NCBI RefSeq assembly: GCF_041381155.1
Contig: NC_091149.1
Coordinates: forward strand, 10,370,609 to 10,434,608
Length of the DNA: 64,000 bases
DNA from: Argopecten irradians
Lineage: Eukaryota; Mollusca; Bivalvia; Pectinida; Pectinidae
Reading direction: 5' to 3'
The translations under genes and the position numbers were made by a program. The notes under the pieces are model-generated. The model made no database searches. It was not told the DNA's origin and saw nothing but the letters and a program-made list of their open reading frames with translations. This document shows positions 13,501 through 28,500 of this stretch, one piece after another. Numbering within the stretch: the first letter of the stretch is position 1; every line of letters starts with the position of its first letter.

Positions 13501-16500
13501 GACGACGGACCACGGACAAAAAGCGGTTTGAATAGCCCACCATCTGTTGATGGTGGGCTAAAAAAACAGGAAAAAGTGCAAAAAATGAAAACCTATAAAA
13601 TAGCAAAAGGTACTACTAGACCATAAAATGAATATGTCTATGAAGTGGAAATATCTCTGCTGGTTTTAGAGTTATGCACCGGAAATGAACCTGCTACAAA
13701 AATATGATATTTTCAGGTTTTAGATATTTTTCTGGTTTTAGAGTTGTGCTCCGGAAACGATTCTTACACAAAAATCTGCCATTTTCAGCAATGTTTCCAT
13801 GGTTACAGAAAAAAGTACAAAAAGTGAAAACCTTAAAATAGCAAAAGGCACTACTAGACCATAAGACCAATGTGTCTATGAAGTTTCGTGGAAATATCTC
13901 TTTTGGTTTTAGAGTTATGCTCCGGAAACAAACCTGGTACAAAAATATGATATTTTCAGCAATGTTTCCATGGTTACGGAAAAAATGCAAAAAAAAAAAA
14001 TGCAAAAAATGAAAACCTAAAAATAGCAAAAGGCACTACTAGACCATAAGACCAATGTGTGTATGAAGTTTTGTGGAAATATCTCTACTGGTTTTAGAGT
14101 TATGCTCCGGAAACCATTCGTACGGACGGACGGACAGACGGACGGACGGACAGACGGATGGACGGACGGACGGAACCCATTCGTATATATACCCCCTCCC
14201 CCCCACCTCCAATTTGGATTTCAATCTCAGACTCCGGTTTCATCCAGAGTGAAAGAAACTATAAAAAAAAATCCCCAATCTACCAACCCTATGAACAAAT
14301 TTTGCCAATGAAACCCTAAACAGACATATATATATTATTTTTGGCCTTAGCTCTATACAGTTCAACATATCAGTTACCTTTCTCTTTACATTTCTACACA
14401 ACAAAAATTCCATGTTATACAGTAGAATGATGTAGATATAGATACCTGGTTTAGGCCAGTGTTGATGAGGACCTGCAGCTCTGCTCTCATACAGTTCAAC
14501 ATGTCAATGATTTTTTCACGGTTCTCATGTGGTGTGTAGGCAGAATCCGTGAAGTCCTGTGCCGTCTCCACGACCACGTCCAAGGCACTGGTCAGTTTGG
14601 CCGGAGAGCTGGAACTGGTCAGACCGGTCACCCGTGTCATCTCCACAAGATCCTGTTCAATAGAATTGTCACTGTCCATAGAATTTACATCTATATTGAG
14701 AGATTTCCATGAATGAAATAATTTTTCTAACATTGCTGGTATGTTCTGTCATAGTGTATAGCCATGGTATAGAGGTAGGGCAATTATCAATTATATTCAA
14801 AAATCAGTTGATATATCCTTTAAAAATTCTGAATATCAATTATGAATATCCCAAATCGAAAATCACTAATCAAATTTGTTGCCATAGGTAATACATAGGT
14901 GACAAAAAATACTACTACAAGAATCTAATATAAGCAATTTACTATCAATTATTATTAAGAAATCTGAAAATAATGTTTCAAAATTTGTGATATATACTAA
15001 CCTCAAAGTCTCTGACAGAGCGACTGGTGGAGTGATGAGCATTATCCAGACAAATTCCGGAGTCTCCGTTATTCAGCGAGCAAGGGTGACCATTAACTTG
15101 ACCAGCTGTACCCCCCTCCGTCACGATGTAGTGGATCATGTCCAGGGCTCGTCTCATCTGAACAAACACCCCTTCTCTGTTGAGTCGGGCGGTATCACAG
15201 TCGGGATGTCGCAAGCAGGTCTGAAATAATTCACAACAACATTTTATACTGTAACCAATTATGCAACCGCTCATCTACATTTCTTTTCTTTTGCATCTTA
15301 TTTGTTTCATGTATATCTATTTTTGGAAGATATTGGTGACGACGAAGATGTAACAGTATTTGCATTTGACAAGAGTTATTTGCCTTTGCTTGTACAATGG
15401 AGTGTTATAGGGCAAGGGGCAGAGCTATGAGTGAGTATGCAGCATGTAACAATGTACCAAATAAATTCTCGTGGGTATGTAGCAATATTCCATATTTTTG
15501 CAGGCCTGGTATAGCTTGCACTCACATATAAAGTGCAGTTACATGTTTCAGTTTTATTTTTTGGGAAAAAATTCACAAATAAAATCCCAATTTTTTGTAA
15601 CTTCATCCAGAAAGGGGAGGAAAAGAGGGAGAAGACTTACTTTACAGGAAGGAAGAAGCATCATGGTAGATTTCTCCAGTATAGCCCGCGCAGCTCCCAT
15701 CTGGGCCCGCTGTTTCTCTCCCTTTAGATCCTGTCAAATCACAAAACTAAATGTCAAATGTTTGTCAAAATAAAAAACTAAATGTAAAACATTTTAACAT
15801 CTGAATATAAAATTCACAATCCTGCCTAACATATCCATAAGGGAGATAACTCTGTAATAGGTGAAGACGAAATATCTGCGTCCCAATATCTACATGATAT
15901 CCGAATAGGATGCAACAGCTAACTTATACACTTCCCTCCAATCCTAGTAGGGCATCCAGTTGACCAATGACTTTTAATAGATCCAGGAGTCAAATCACAA
16001 TTACTCAGAAATCTGAAAAGTCAAAACATAGGACATATGCTGATTTATAGAACATATATTATTTATAAGGGTCTACTGGATGCCCTGTCTACTATTTTAA
16101 GATGGAGGGTGGGGGGGGGGGGTGATAGCCTAATATATACATATTGCAAAGAGCCTGCTAATAGGATGTCTTTTATACCAGAACTCACATTTTGTCTATC
16201 ACCGGTCAGATGGGCCAGCTCCACCATTTCGTTACCGAAGCGACTGAAACAGTTGACAAAGTCGGTGAAGGTTGTAACAGTGTCCAGCTCATTCAGACTT
16301 GAGATCACCTGAAATGTCAACATACACAGATAATTTAATGGTCTAATGATGGTTTTTTATCCGTTCAGTGTCCTATTAACGTACAGGATCATTTCAGGAT
16401 ATGCAAGGTTTCTTGGTGGACGTCTTGTGATAATATGTCGGACATCTTATGACCACTTCGCCATCATGGCACTATATGGAGATACATGTAGTCATAGAAG

Positions 16501-19500
16501 CATTTATTTGTATCAGTTTAACGTCCTGTTAACAGCCAGGGTCATTTAAGGACGTGCCAGGTGTGTTGGTTGAGAAAACTGGAGTACCCTGAGAAAAACC
16601 ACCAACCAGCGGTCAGTGCCTGGCAACTGCGCCACATGGGATTAGAAGCAATGTAAAATCATGAACTTAGATAATAAGAATTTGAGTGTGAATGATGAAA
16701 CATGATATGGATAACATCAAACCTGAACACACTATGCCCAATTATTAGAGCAAAGTTCACCATGCACTAAAGGTAGATAATATATATTTTTTGTAAAATC
16801 CGATAAACAGAAGAAAAGATGAAAAAACATTAAAAAATACCTCATTTTAATTTTCTATATGCGAATGAGATTGAACAATTGTGTCTTGAATACAAAATTG
16901 AAGGAAATGCGATGTCAGACTGACAGGATAGTATGCAAATTAAGCTGTGATGGATTGTTTTATTGAGGTTTCGTGCATGCAACAAAGAGGAGGAAATTAG
17001 AATGGAATCAGTAGTACCCTAGGATATCTCTAGGGAATGATATTCAGAGATGGCATGTAGCAATATAAGAAACAGAAGCCACATCTCAAGTGGAACTTGC
17101 CTGGTTTCTGTTGGGACTTGGAAAAGTATACGTCATGTTCTATGTAAAGCTTTATTTCTAGAGGAGTATTTTCCTGGTCAAGCTAGGCATCTGACCACCC
17201 ATACTGTTTGCTGTATATAGCTATGTACAGGACAAATTTCAATTTCGTAGTCTTTATATTTCATTGGGCGAAACCTACCTTTAAGACATTGAAGATCCTA
17301 GTTACTGACCTTTTCCTTAGAGAGAAGAAGTTGTTTGACGATGACTTTGTCAGCCAGTAGTAGAACCCGCGTGACTGCTGACAGGAGCTGTCGTGCTGCT
17401 CTCACCATCGCTGTCTTTTCTGTGAATGTTTTGGGAGTTGAGTAGTTGGACGTTCGCTCAACCGAGGTCAGCTTCTGTATACTTACACCTACAAGGAAAC
17501 GAAGATAAAGCAGAATGAGGTCAAGGTCACTTGATAACAAGGTCAAGGTTGACATGGAATCAAAATATTCACTATCATGTGACCATGTTTCAGCCAATAG
17601 AAATTATGTATAACTTTCTGATCTGGGCACAAGCGAAAAGGTCATTTACAAAAAGGGTTAAAGGTCAACATACCTGCTGACCTTGCCTCCTCACAGGCCT
17701 CACACATGTCCTGTCGAATGTCGTCATTATCATCGGCGATAGACTGGCCGACTATTACAAAGCGATCCACAGCCAAATTAACAGCCTGTCCGACTCGGAT
17801 CAGTGCCTTCGCTGTTTTATCAGTGACCTTTGGACGGTCTTTGTGGTTCACAAGCGTCGTAATCTGAAATGTATAAACACACCATGATATTAGTAATAAC
17901 TTTTGCACTTTAAATGCTCCACGTCTGATAGCGCATAACTATACTCATTAATTAATGTTTAGTCGTGTATATATATGTTTAATTAACACAAACGTACATA
18001 TGAAATTATTAATTTTGCTTTTGGTGCATGGGCAAGTGGTACTTATATAGGGATTGGATTTTGCTTTTATGCTTACCATGCTTGTATGGAGCAATTCCTC
18101 TATGAATATATTCTATGGGGCGCGTTATATACTAAGGCATGTGTTGACAGTGTTGTGGATTTTTTTCCGATGCAATTAATTATCTTTAGTATTTTTATAT
18201 TATCTTAAAGTAAAATAAGAAGCTCAAATTTTTCAATGATGGTAATTGCGTAATTAGTAACTTCTGTAACTAGAGAAAATTGGATTTAGGATGATGAAGA
18301 CAAATTAACCATACTTATGCCTAAGCCTTTGTCCTGATGAGTACATGTACATATATACAGGGGCCTCGGTGGCCGATTGGTACAGATGTCCAGACATATT
18401 ACCAAAAGCACAGAGTCATGAGTTTGAATCCCCTATAAGGAACAACAAACCTTGGCTGTTAATAGAACACTAAAATAATCTAAAATAATCAAACCAATCA
18501 AATGGGATGAAATCAGGCCTCTTGATACCTTTTTTTAATTAGACACAGTTAAAACTAGAAATGTCGCTAGAGTAGATGACTAATACTGCGGCTGCACAAA
18601 TAATAATATAACTCCATTAATAGGGACATTGCAGATCCCCATATATACCATAGTTTACTCAACTCTGCTTTATGCCAGGGTTGTGTACCAAATTTTATCA
18701 GAATCTGTCAGGTAGTTAAGAAGGATTTTGCCAGACGTGTCTACAGACAGACAGACAGACAGACAAACTGCTGACAGAGGGACTGAGTGAGACAGACAGA
18801 CGGACGGATTGGACAACCCATTTCCAAGATATATATCAACCCTGCACCTTTCCTCTTACTTCCCTGCGGAGAATAAAATTAAATAATCACGTTTACAACA
18901 AGTTACTGCTTATATTTTATAACAATGTAGTAATTTTAATGCCCTGCCACGGTTCCCAGAAAATATCTGTTATATATGTGTATAATGACCTTATACAATG
19001 AAGCAATTTTGTTGGTTACCAAAGGTCCTATATACATGATATGTAAAACCGTGATTTACTAAAATCCTACATTTCAGACTTGTCCATCAGAGACATAGCT
19101 TTAACTTAATGCAGTTGTATTGTATTCACATCTTCCATGTATTGACATTGTTGTCTATGATTCAATGCCCAAGGGGAAAAGGACACTTCATTTTACATGT
19201 AAATGTATACATGTATACAACATCGTATACCCATAATGTCAATTACGTATGTATACATTACATCGACCAAAGTTTACCACGACAATAGTTACCAAACCAT
19301 TCAATGAGATCTATACATTCTTAATTCCATCCCTTCCTTTCAATTCTTGCCCCGGGAAATTCACTTAAAGTAATGGCCCATTTACCAGGTATTTAAAATC
19401 TGTAAAAACCATAATTTGAAGTAAGTAATCAAAGTACTGAAAGTACTAAATGGCTCGGTCTCAATGATTGGAGGATATATTTCTAAAGTCAACATTTTTT

Positions 19501-22500
19501 TGGACAATAAGAAACATAAAGTTTGCTAGTGTTCCTTCCAGTTTGAACTTTTGAGGATTCCTTGGACACCAAGGTGTTAAATAAGAAACATATACTAAAC
19601 TCTTAGGAGCCCATTCTTATATTTCCTGGTATTTTCCTGGTGTTATATGCCAAATGACTTTATAGCATCTTTAACCTTTTCCTTGTTAATATTGATGTCA
19701 ATTAAAATATCCATTCTGAATTGCTATTCTCATTAAGTTCCTGGGACCAAAGTATCAGTTAACAAGTATTGTTTTGCAGCAGAGACAGACAAGAGGCATA
19801 TTTTTTCTATGCCAAAATGTCTTAAATATAGAATATGTCAGTCCTCAAGAAGACTTATCAATATAGTCATACCATTTCTGAATAAAACTGGTCAATTGGT
19901 CTACATATTTCAACAAGTTTTTGCTAATTAGGTCTTTTGTATAAACCAGCAAGTTGATTGATATATCCAAACATGATTTAAAACTAGCTCTGATAAAAAT
20001 ATCTTAAACATCTTACAGCCATTTAAACAAGAGCTGTCGGAGAACAGCAAAAGCTCGCCTATTCAGAAGAAGTTGTTGTTCAAGTATTTAACTATTTAAA
20101 CATGTGGAAGTATGACAAATTATTAACAGACTAAAAAAACCTAAAGGGCCCCTAATTGGTTGTATTATACACGTTTCAGTAAACACAACATCCATACACA
20201 TTAGGAAAATAAAATCATAAAACATATTATGATGACTTAAGCTTAAGACAATAGACAAATATTGTAGACAATCCTATGCCTCAACAAACTTAATAACGAT
20301 GAAATATTTGACAAAATGAGAACTAGACTCAAAAAAACCTAAAGGAGGGCCTACAGCAAAATTTTGGTTTGTAATTGATCGAACGAGTCAGCAATCCATA
20401 CGACAGCATTAGAGAAATAAAATATCAGGAAACAGTTTATGATGCACTTAATAAAGCTTAAACAATTGAGCGAAAACAAACGAAGCTTGCTCAAAAAACT
20501 TTCAACGTAGAAATGGGACCTCCAACGCGGCATACGCCGACGCAGACGCCAGGGTGCGCGGCGGGGTAGGTGGGGTTGACAACAATCAGCTACTCCCTAT
20601 TCTTCGAATAGGCGACGCTAATAAACGTTTTTATAGATGTACTTATTTTCGATGTTTAAGTATCACATTATGCCAAAAAGTAATCATTCTACATTTTATT
20701 CCAATATCAATTGGGTATCTTGTTAGCTCGCCATAAACCATGAATTGTTTTATACACTTTTTTAACTTGAGGAAATTACAAATGATTTTTTCTACAATAT
20801 TTGTATTTTCAAATCCCCATACTTCTGATGAGTATAATAAAACTGGCATTACAAGTGACTAAAATATTTTCAGTTTAAAATCAACAGGAAGGGATACATT
20901 CCTTTGTTTCTTAAAAATAGTAGACACTGATTTAATTGTTTGTTCAGCAGTTTTTTCATTTTCTTTAAAAACGCTACCATTAATGCTAAAAAATATACAT
21001 AGATATGTATACCCTTCATATCAAAATAATTCTATATCCCATAACGTAAACTGGTGTGTTGTTGGGCCAATTTACGTTTTGAGAATATTACAACTTTTAT
21101 CTTTCTGATATATTAGATTATAATTTCCATGTAATGCAATAATGTAATGCAATATTATTCAAATCCGTTTAACATCTGTTGTAGAACAGTGTCATCGCCA
21201 TATAAAATGATAAAAGTTTGGGATACATTTCAATATTATCTGTAAATAATTTGTCAATAGTTGTCAGACAATTAACATTCTTTTTCCGCCAGATAAGATT
21301 CCAAGTCATCAAGGTATATTGAAAATAGGAAAGGAGATATAAATAAGGTACCATACTGTGCATGTATATGTTCAATGTAAATTAACAATGTAAGCTGATC
21401 TTGCAGAATTGCCTTACAGCGTTATAATAAATGCAGTTGTCTCATTGCATTGGATATAATTGATTTAAGGCAGTTCATGTGGCGACCGAAAAAGGTAAAA
21501 TCACCATTTTCAGAGTGATCAGTGAAGATTGATAGTCAAGGAGGGAAAACATAAGACAACCTGTGTTATGCAAATTAATATCTAATTTATTTTGAATAAA
21601 GTATGCCGAAGATGATGATTAGTGTATTATTAACAATAATCTTAATATGTTTTCTAAAAATATTAACAACTAATGTCATATTGTGTTATAAATTTAATGT
21701 TTTATTTATTCTTTTTATTTCAAGCATGTAGATGTCATAGAAAATAAACAAATACCAAGTATATGCATATTAAAGTAAAATTCACAAATCACAACACTAA
21801 TGTGTATTGTATATATGGAATGAAGATGGTGATGGTAATTATTTGGATCAAAAATATTTACAACATTAAATGTATTATATATATGGAATTTGAATATGAT
21901 GATAGTAATTATTTTCATATCAAAAACTATTACAGTATTAAGCTACCACAGTTGAAAATGATTTCTTTCATTTTGTTCACACATTTTTTCTCCTGGACTG
22001 GTTCCAATTGAAATGATACTTGCATGTAGACATTCTGTAAAACATAAGAAAACAATAAATGTATTAACAGAGTAATTACCGAAAAGGCTAATATCATATA
22101 ATTAAACATTTTTTTTTTATAAATAACAATACCAGTTTAGAGTAAATATTATTGAAATTTATTTTCTGTTGTTCTTTAGTCCTCCTGTTCTTTGGAGTTT
22201 TGTCCTTCATAAATTGATTGTAATACAGCAGTTGTCATATAATGTATCTGATAATGTGCACACAGAAGTATAAGTATATGCATATGCATGTGTGCATGGG
22301 CACAGCGATAAGTTTATTTTGCCGAGTAAAAAGTTCAAAGAACTAGTATTGTTCATACTCAAAGATGTAATCGCACTAAAAACAGTGATCGTGTAGGCTT
22401 TTGTTTGATTGCATTTGTAAGGGGTGTATCTCTGAACGCCAACATTTTGGATTTTGCTGTAGGGTAGTTTGTTGTGACAGTGGTTATAGTCTTTTTCCTA

Positions 22501-25500
22501 AAGGCAGACCCAATGCCACAGGTAAATTTACCTGTAAAAGTTACCTGTGTTGATACTTATCTAAGTGTATATTGATTAATTTTCATTTCAATAAGTGTTC
22601 ATATTTAATATCAGATACATATATACATAATGTATGTTTCTGTTAATATCTATGAAAATATAACAATAGAATCTATGAATGAAATTAAATTAAATTCACA
22701 ATGATTTAATTCAAGAATTTTAAAGATTTCCTTGAATATATCTAAAATCTCTGGTATAAATCTCATTAAATTTTCAATAGATTGATACTAAAATCAAGCA
22801 AAATTCTTTGAAACTTATTTCACATGGAAGCAACTTTACCATTCAGTAATATCAAAGAAAAAATCCAAAAAGGAATTATCCAGTTTCAACTTAGTGTAAC
22901 ACTAATTTGATTAAAAGTTTGAAATAATATAAGCCTTTTGCCTGTTGAAACGTGATATATTTCCACAAGGTCTTCCATATATGTCTGTTAAGTGACATTA
23001 TATACATATATAGTACATGTACATGTAACATCTGCGTTAATAACCTACCAAAGAGTAAGTGAATTTATGTCAAATATGATTTCCAAATTTTACTTGTACT
23101 TGACTGACCTTTTTAAGTTAACAGAACATACAATATATTTTGAAAGTTGCATTAGGATGCATCATTTATCATAATTATATAATTTTCCTGCTTTCTTATC
23201 CTAAGATGGTATTTCTAGATCAGCGTGATGTTACATTATAATGTAAATGTACATGTACATTTGTATATCATTATAGCAAAAGAGCACCCAATAATTAAAC
23301 TGTTGTCCGTTAACAGCGCAGTAAAATTATATATTTTTTGTGCATGTTAGAAATAACATATAAATTTCTTTCCTATGGGTGAATTTCGGTCAAACATTGT
23401 TACTAGATACAAATTGGTATATGTACTATAATCTTTAAACAGAAAAAAATTAGAAAACTGTTAATTTGGTATTCTGAGCACTAAAAGTTTGCAACATTTT
23501 GAGAATTACAAGACCTTCAACATATGGACTTGAAATAATTTTGCCAGTATTGCAACATTAACATCTATAATGTGTATTAAAATGAATATGGTTAAGACCC
23601 TAAGTAACAGTCTTCAATCTCATTTCATTTAGTATTTTTACATTATTAAGTGACTTCTAAAAATATTTTGTATCAAAAATACATATAGAACATTAAACCC
23701 CAATGATATATTATTACCAATGTTTATAAAACATCATAATGTGTGTTTGTGTCGGCTTCAATAGATTACCAACTTAAACTATAATCAACAGGTCAAAATT
23801 TCCGACAATATTAATTTAAACTTTTGTGATATTGTTTTTCCCCACTCATTTTCTAACCAAATACTTCACGGTGTACGTCTATGCGATAAGAGAAATCATG
23901 CGCAACTATGCACGGTCACAAGAAATGAAAGTTGGCTAAGAATGTAGCCCTACTGGAACTCCTATGTCAAAACAGAATACTGTTACATTAGAATATACAC
24001 TGATCAAGAAACCTGTTTTTCTGATAAAATTGAGATATGATTTGTAAAAAAATATTTCAGCTGGAACTCAAAATGCATCGTTCTTAATAATCCACATGTA
24101 GCTCCATATTAATTCTTAGCATATTAAAGCACTGATTATCTTTGATTAATAATTTACGTTGTATATAATACGGAATATATTGAAGGAATTTTTATCCAGA
24201 ACCCACCAAATGTTACCTATGATACTGATTGAAATACAGGTAAATCTCAAGTGACTTTACAGGTGAAAATAAAGACAGCTTATATGAAACAGTATATAAT
24301 TGCCTTCCTATTGTTTCCTAAAACAACACCTACCTGTTGTTGATAAATATGTTGGCGTTAAGAGAACATCCCTTTGTAAGACTGTGCCAGGTGGTAGAGA
24401 TTAGTTCCGCTCGAGTGATCACACAATGCAAGTGAGAATCGGGAGTATGTTTATGTAAGTTTTAATTACTAATCTCTGATGATTGTTGATAAAATATAAC
24501 TCAGGATAATTGCTAAACATTTAACCGTTTTCTCCACGTTTGCTGTAGATTGAAACAGCTTTTTAAGTGCCGTTCTACGGAAGAATTATGAAAAGGAAAT
24601 CGGCATTTTCATCGATCTTCAAATGAAGTAGTCCAAAAAAATCTCACTTCGAGTTATACGAACATTTTATGTATGATTTTTGTCATTCGGACCAAAAATA
24701 CTTCGTTAATTACGTAGTTTACTGAATACGTTATATATATTATCAGAACGTCAAGCTCCTGTAGGCCTACATGTGATGAAAGTGGCTAAAATGTTTTTAG
24801 TGACAACCTCTATACGTGCTTTAATATGTATATATAATCTGATAATGTATACATGTGCTTATAAAATTATCGATAATTATGGATGTGGTAAATATTCATA
24901 CCTTATTAACTGCCGTAAGTTGGAAGATTACGCCAGCTTGGACATTTAGAAAATGTTCATCGTCTCTCACGCGCTATTTGATCAGTTTACAAAGTTTATC
25001 CTAAATTTTCTTAGAGTTGTCTTTCTTCCATTGTGGATTTACACGTACATGTGGCATAACGCAGCCGTGATAAACTAATCTCCATTTCGTCCTGAGATTT
25101 ATTTGCTCCCGAACTAATATGATTCAAATTACAAAAATCATTATTGCAAAAATTTTGATGTTTGAAGTGAAACATTGATTTCATTTTTTCCGTTGCGGGA
25201 TAATTGTCACTAGTAGGGACAAAACGCGTGGGGCGAAGCGAAGCATTTTCGGGACGAAACGTCTTCATGCATTGTTAACAACATTTTCGGGACGGAAAGT
25301 CTAGATACATTGTAAACAATTCAAGTGAAAATTTTCCAACCTAAGATCATTTGGATAGTGTATATGGTAAGGATATGAAAGCAGTTATCTACTTCTCCTA
25401 TTTCAACATTACAGATACGCTTATTTCAGTAACTTTCACATTCAAAATTTGCTAAATTTAAAATTCCCGGTAAAATCAAAGTTGTTGAATACACTGCCGT

Positions 25501-28500
25501 TAGGAGCGCTAGTATCTGCGAGCAAGTTCTAAGCCAATCATATTGAGGAAATTGACTGAAAGAGAATTTTGCAACCACGATCACAATGGCGAGGTGATCC
25601 TCGCCAAAAATGAAACCTTAAAAAGGGAAAAGGGGCTTATAGGGATGGGGGCACTTATTGGGTTAAATACGGTATATATCTTTCAGGCTCTAGGCAGACT
25701 AGAAGTCTTTTATTCCCTATTATCAATTGTGGTTGGACTTATTTTTATACTAATTATAATAATTAATAAGTAAGTGTAAAAATCAAGTTGAAATCACAGC
25801 TTCTTTGAAGACAATTTGTTTTTCTTTTTTGATTCATGTGATAAAATAATTAGGGTCAGAGGTAAAAACTAACATAGGTATCTAGGTAACCTACGGGTAG
25901 GGAAAACATCAATACATTTTTCTTATCTTGCAGGTTTGCAGGTACTGCCCTGACATATGTAAGGCCTCAAACTGTATCAGTGCCATTACCCCACATTTAC
26001 AAACCGATACCATATCTCCATGGAGCCCTTCCTATCGATGACAGCCCTGTATGCCTCGTTTCCACACCAGTTGGGCGTTTGACTTTGTATAATTGGGGGA
26101 TGTAGTACCATTACTAGGCTGTATGTCTGTTCCTCTATTTTAAACACCCCGGATCTGACACACAACAGATGGTGAAATAACTATCATTATTTAGTTTTCT
26201 AGACATGTGGGGCCTCTCAGTGTATATATACATACAATCATATGTTTTGGGGTTACATATCATACAAAAAGTTTGAAATCCTATGCAGTCAAATTAGCTT
26301 TTAAAAGACCACCTCAGTATAAAGACCACCTCTGTATAAAGACCACCTCTGTATAATGACCACCACTGTATAAAGACCACATATGTATAAAGACCACCTC
26401 TTTATAAAGACCACCTCTGCATAAAGACCACCTCTATATAAAGACCATCTCTGTATAATGACCACTTGTAAAATAAATATCGGGCCACTTTCAATAGTCT
26501 AGACCAGTTACCAGTAGACTTGGCTATTTATAAAGACCATTTTTCTCTGTCCCTTGAATTGGTATGGCTTCTTTTTTTAACAAAACTCTGTGTATAGACT
26601 AAGAGATCTGGCTACCATGCGGTAACCAAAATTTTCACAAACGAAAACCTGAATATATACATAATTACACATGTACATACCGGTAGTCAAAAATATAACT
26701 GCCGAGTTTCATTAAAATTGGTCCAGTAGTTATAGGTAAGGAGGAGTTGTCCGGAATCCGGATATGGTAAACTATTTCAACAGACAGATGGAGAGACAGG
26801 CAGACAGACAGACAAGCTGATTCCAATATACCTCCTATCAAACTTTTATGCTGTGAGGGGGGTATAATAATCATTCCAGTTAATGTGTTATGAAACTAAG
26901 GGAATCACCTATCTTTTTAAGCTGTCATATATTCCAAAAAGAGGATGGGCACTTATAATTGCAAAGAATTATAAAAGGGCTTTAATTAGGGCGTATGTAG
27001 GTATATGCCAAGATAAATCTGTATATCATATACATTTGTTTACTGGCCATACCAACGCATTGTAAACAACTAGCCGAGGCAGGAGGAATATCAAAACAAA
27101 GGTCCAGACAGAAACGTGAATAATGTTGAAGGAATTCTTTGATTAAATAGAAGCCAGATGTATGAATCTGTTAAATAGAAGCCAGATGTATGAATCTGTT
27201 CAATGGGAAAACGGTTTTAGATTCAGAATACTTACTTAATGAAGCAAACAGTCTCTGCAACAACAAAAGGCCTTGAGGGCCTATAATAGTCACTAGCAGC
27301 TCATAATATAACTAACAATGCATATATGTACTGCATATGCTTGCATCTGAGTGTTATATGAAATTATATACATTTATTTAATTTTTACTTTGCTACATAG
27401 TACATAAGATAGGGCCAATATCTAAACTCTTTCAACAATATATATATACCGTATTTGCCATAATTAGCACCCAAGTATTTTATACACATGTGTGTATAAA
27501 ATACTTGGGTGCTAATTATGGCAAATACGGTGTGTATGCAATTACACAAATTTCATGTAATATCCCAATGGGACTAATTTAATGGGATGGGTGAATCTCG
27601 TAACTTTTCATAACTTCTACTCTTTCTCAAGAAGAGGGGAGGGGCGCTTATATACATATATATATGTATATAAGGGGTACGGGTGCTGTGGACTAGGGTA
27701 ATATATATATCTAAAACCCAAGCTCAGTGGTTTTTCTCTGGGTACTCAGGCTTTTGATCACCTGACACCATCTTTAATGAACCAGGCTGTTAATAGGATG
27801 TTAAACGAACCACATCAGAAGTAGTGATAAGATTAGGCCATACAAAAAAATATTTGTGTTTCCAGTAACCCGACCAACCCTATAAAATCAGTAACTACTT
27901 AAAAAAACAATCCCTACCTATACCAACCCTTTATTTTTAAAGGGTTTTAACGGAATCAAGAATATCTTTTCATTTGACTTTACCCAAAATCACCTAGAAT
28001 ATCATTAATATATTTAAGGATTCATTGGAAAGTTTGCGTTTTTATTTATGTAATGTATATCCACTATATGAAATAAAATAAACACTTCAAAGAATGAAGA
28101 CGCTCCTCCACTGAGAGAGCTAGCATATATGATACTCATCATTTGAACAATGCTTGGTGTTAAAACATGTATACATATAATATGTCTAATTAACACTAAA
28201 CATAATATAAAACAGTTAATTTTGCTTTTTCGTTTGCACTCTATCATTACGTCATTCCATATAGGACATTATTGCCACAGATTTTTTTCCTGACACAATT
28301 ATTTTTCATATTTCATCCTGAAGTCAAATCAAACTTTTTAATGATGATAATGGTGTAAAGAAAGTAACTTTTGTAACTGAAAACAAATAATTGATGCATC
28401 TGCTACTGCATGTTTTTTATCGAGAAAAAATAATATTTGTCAGCAGTGTAGCATCTTTAAAAGCATATGTTTGTATCTGTAAACACATATAATAGACTGT

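Noticed and set aside
25543..25773. 76-codon frame with a hydrophobic C-terminus
   Set aside because: Overlaps a dispersed GGGGCTTATAGGG/AAATACGGT repeat fragment; the hydrophobic part reflects AT-rich sequence.
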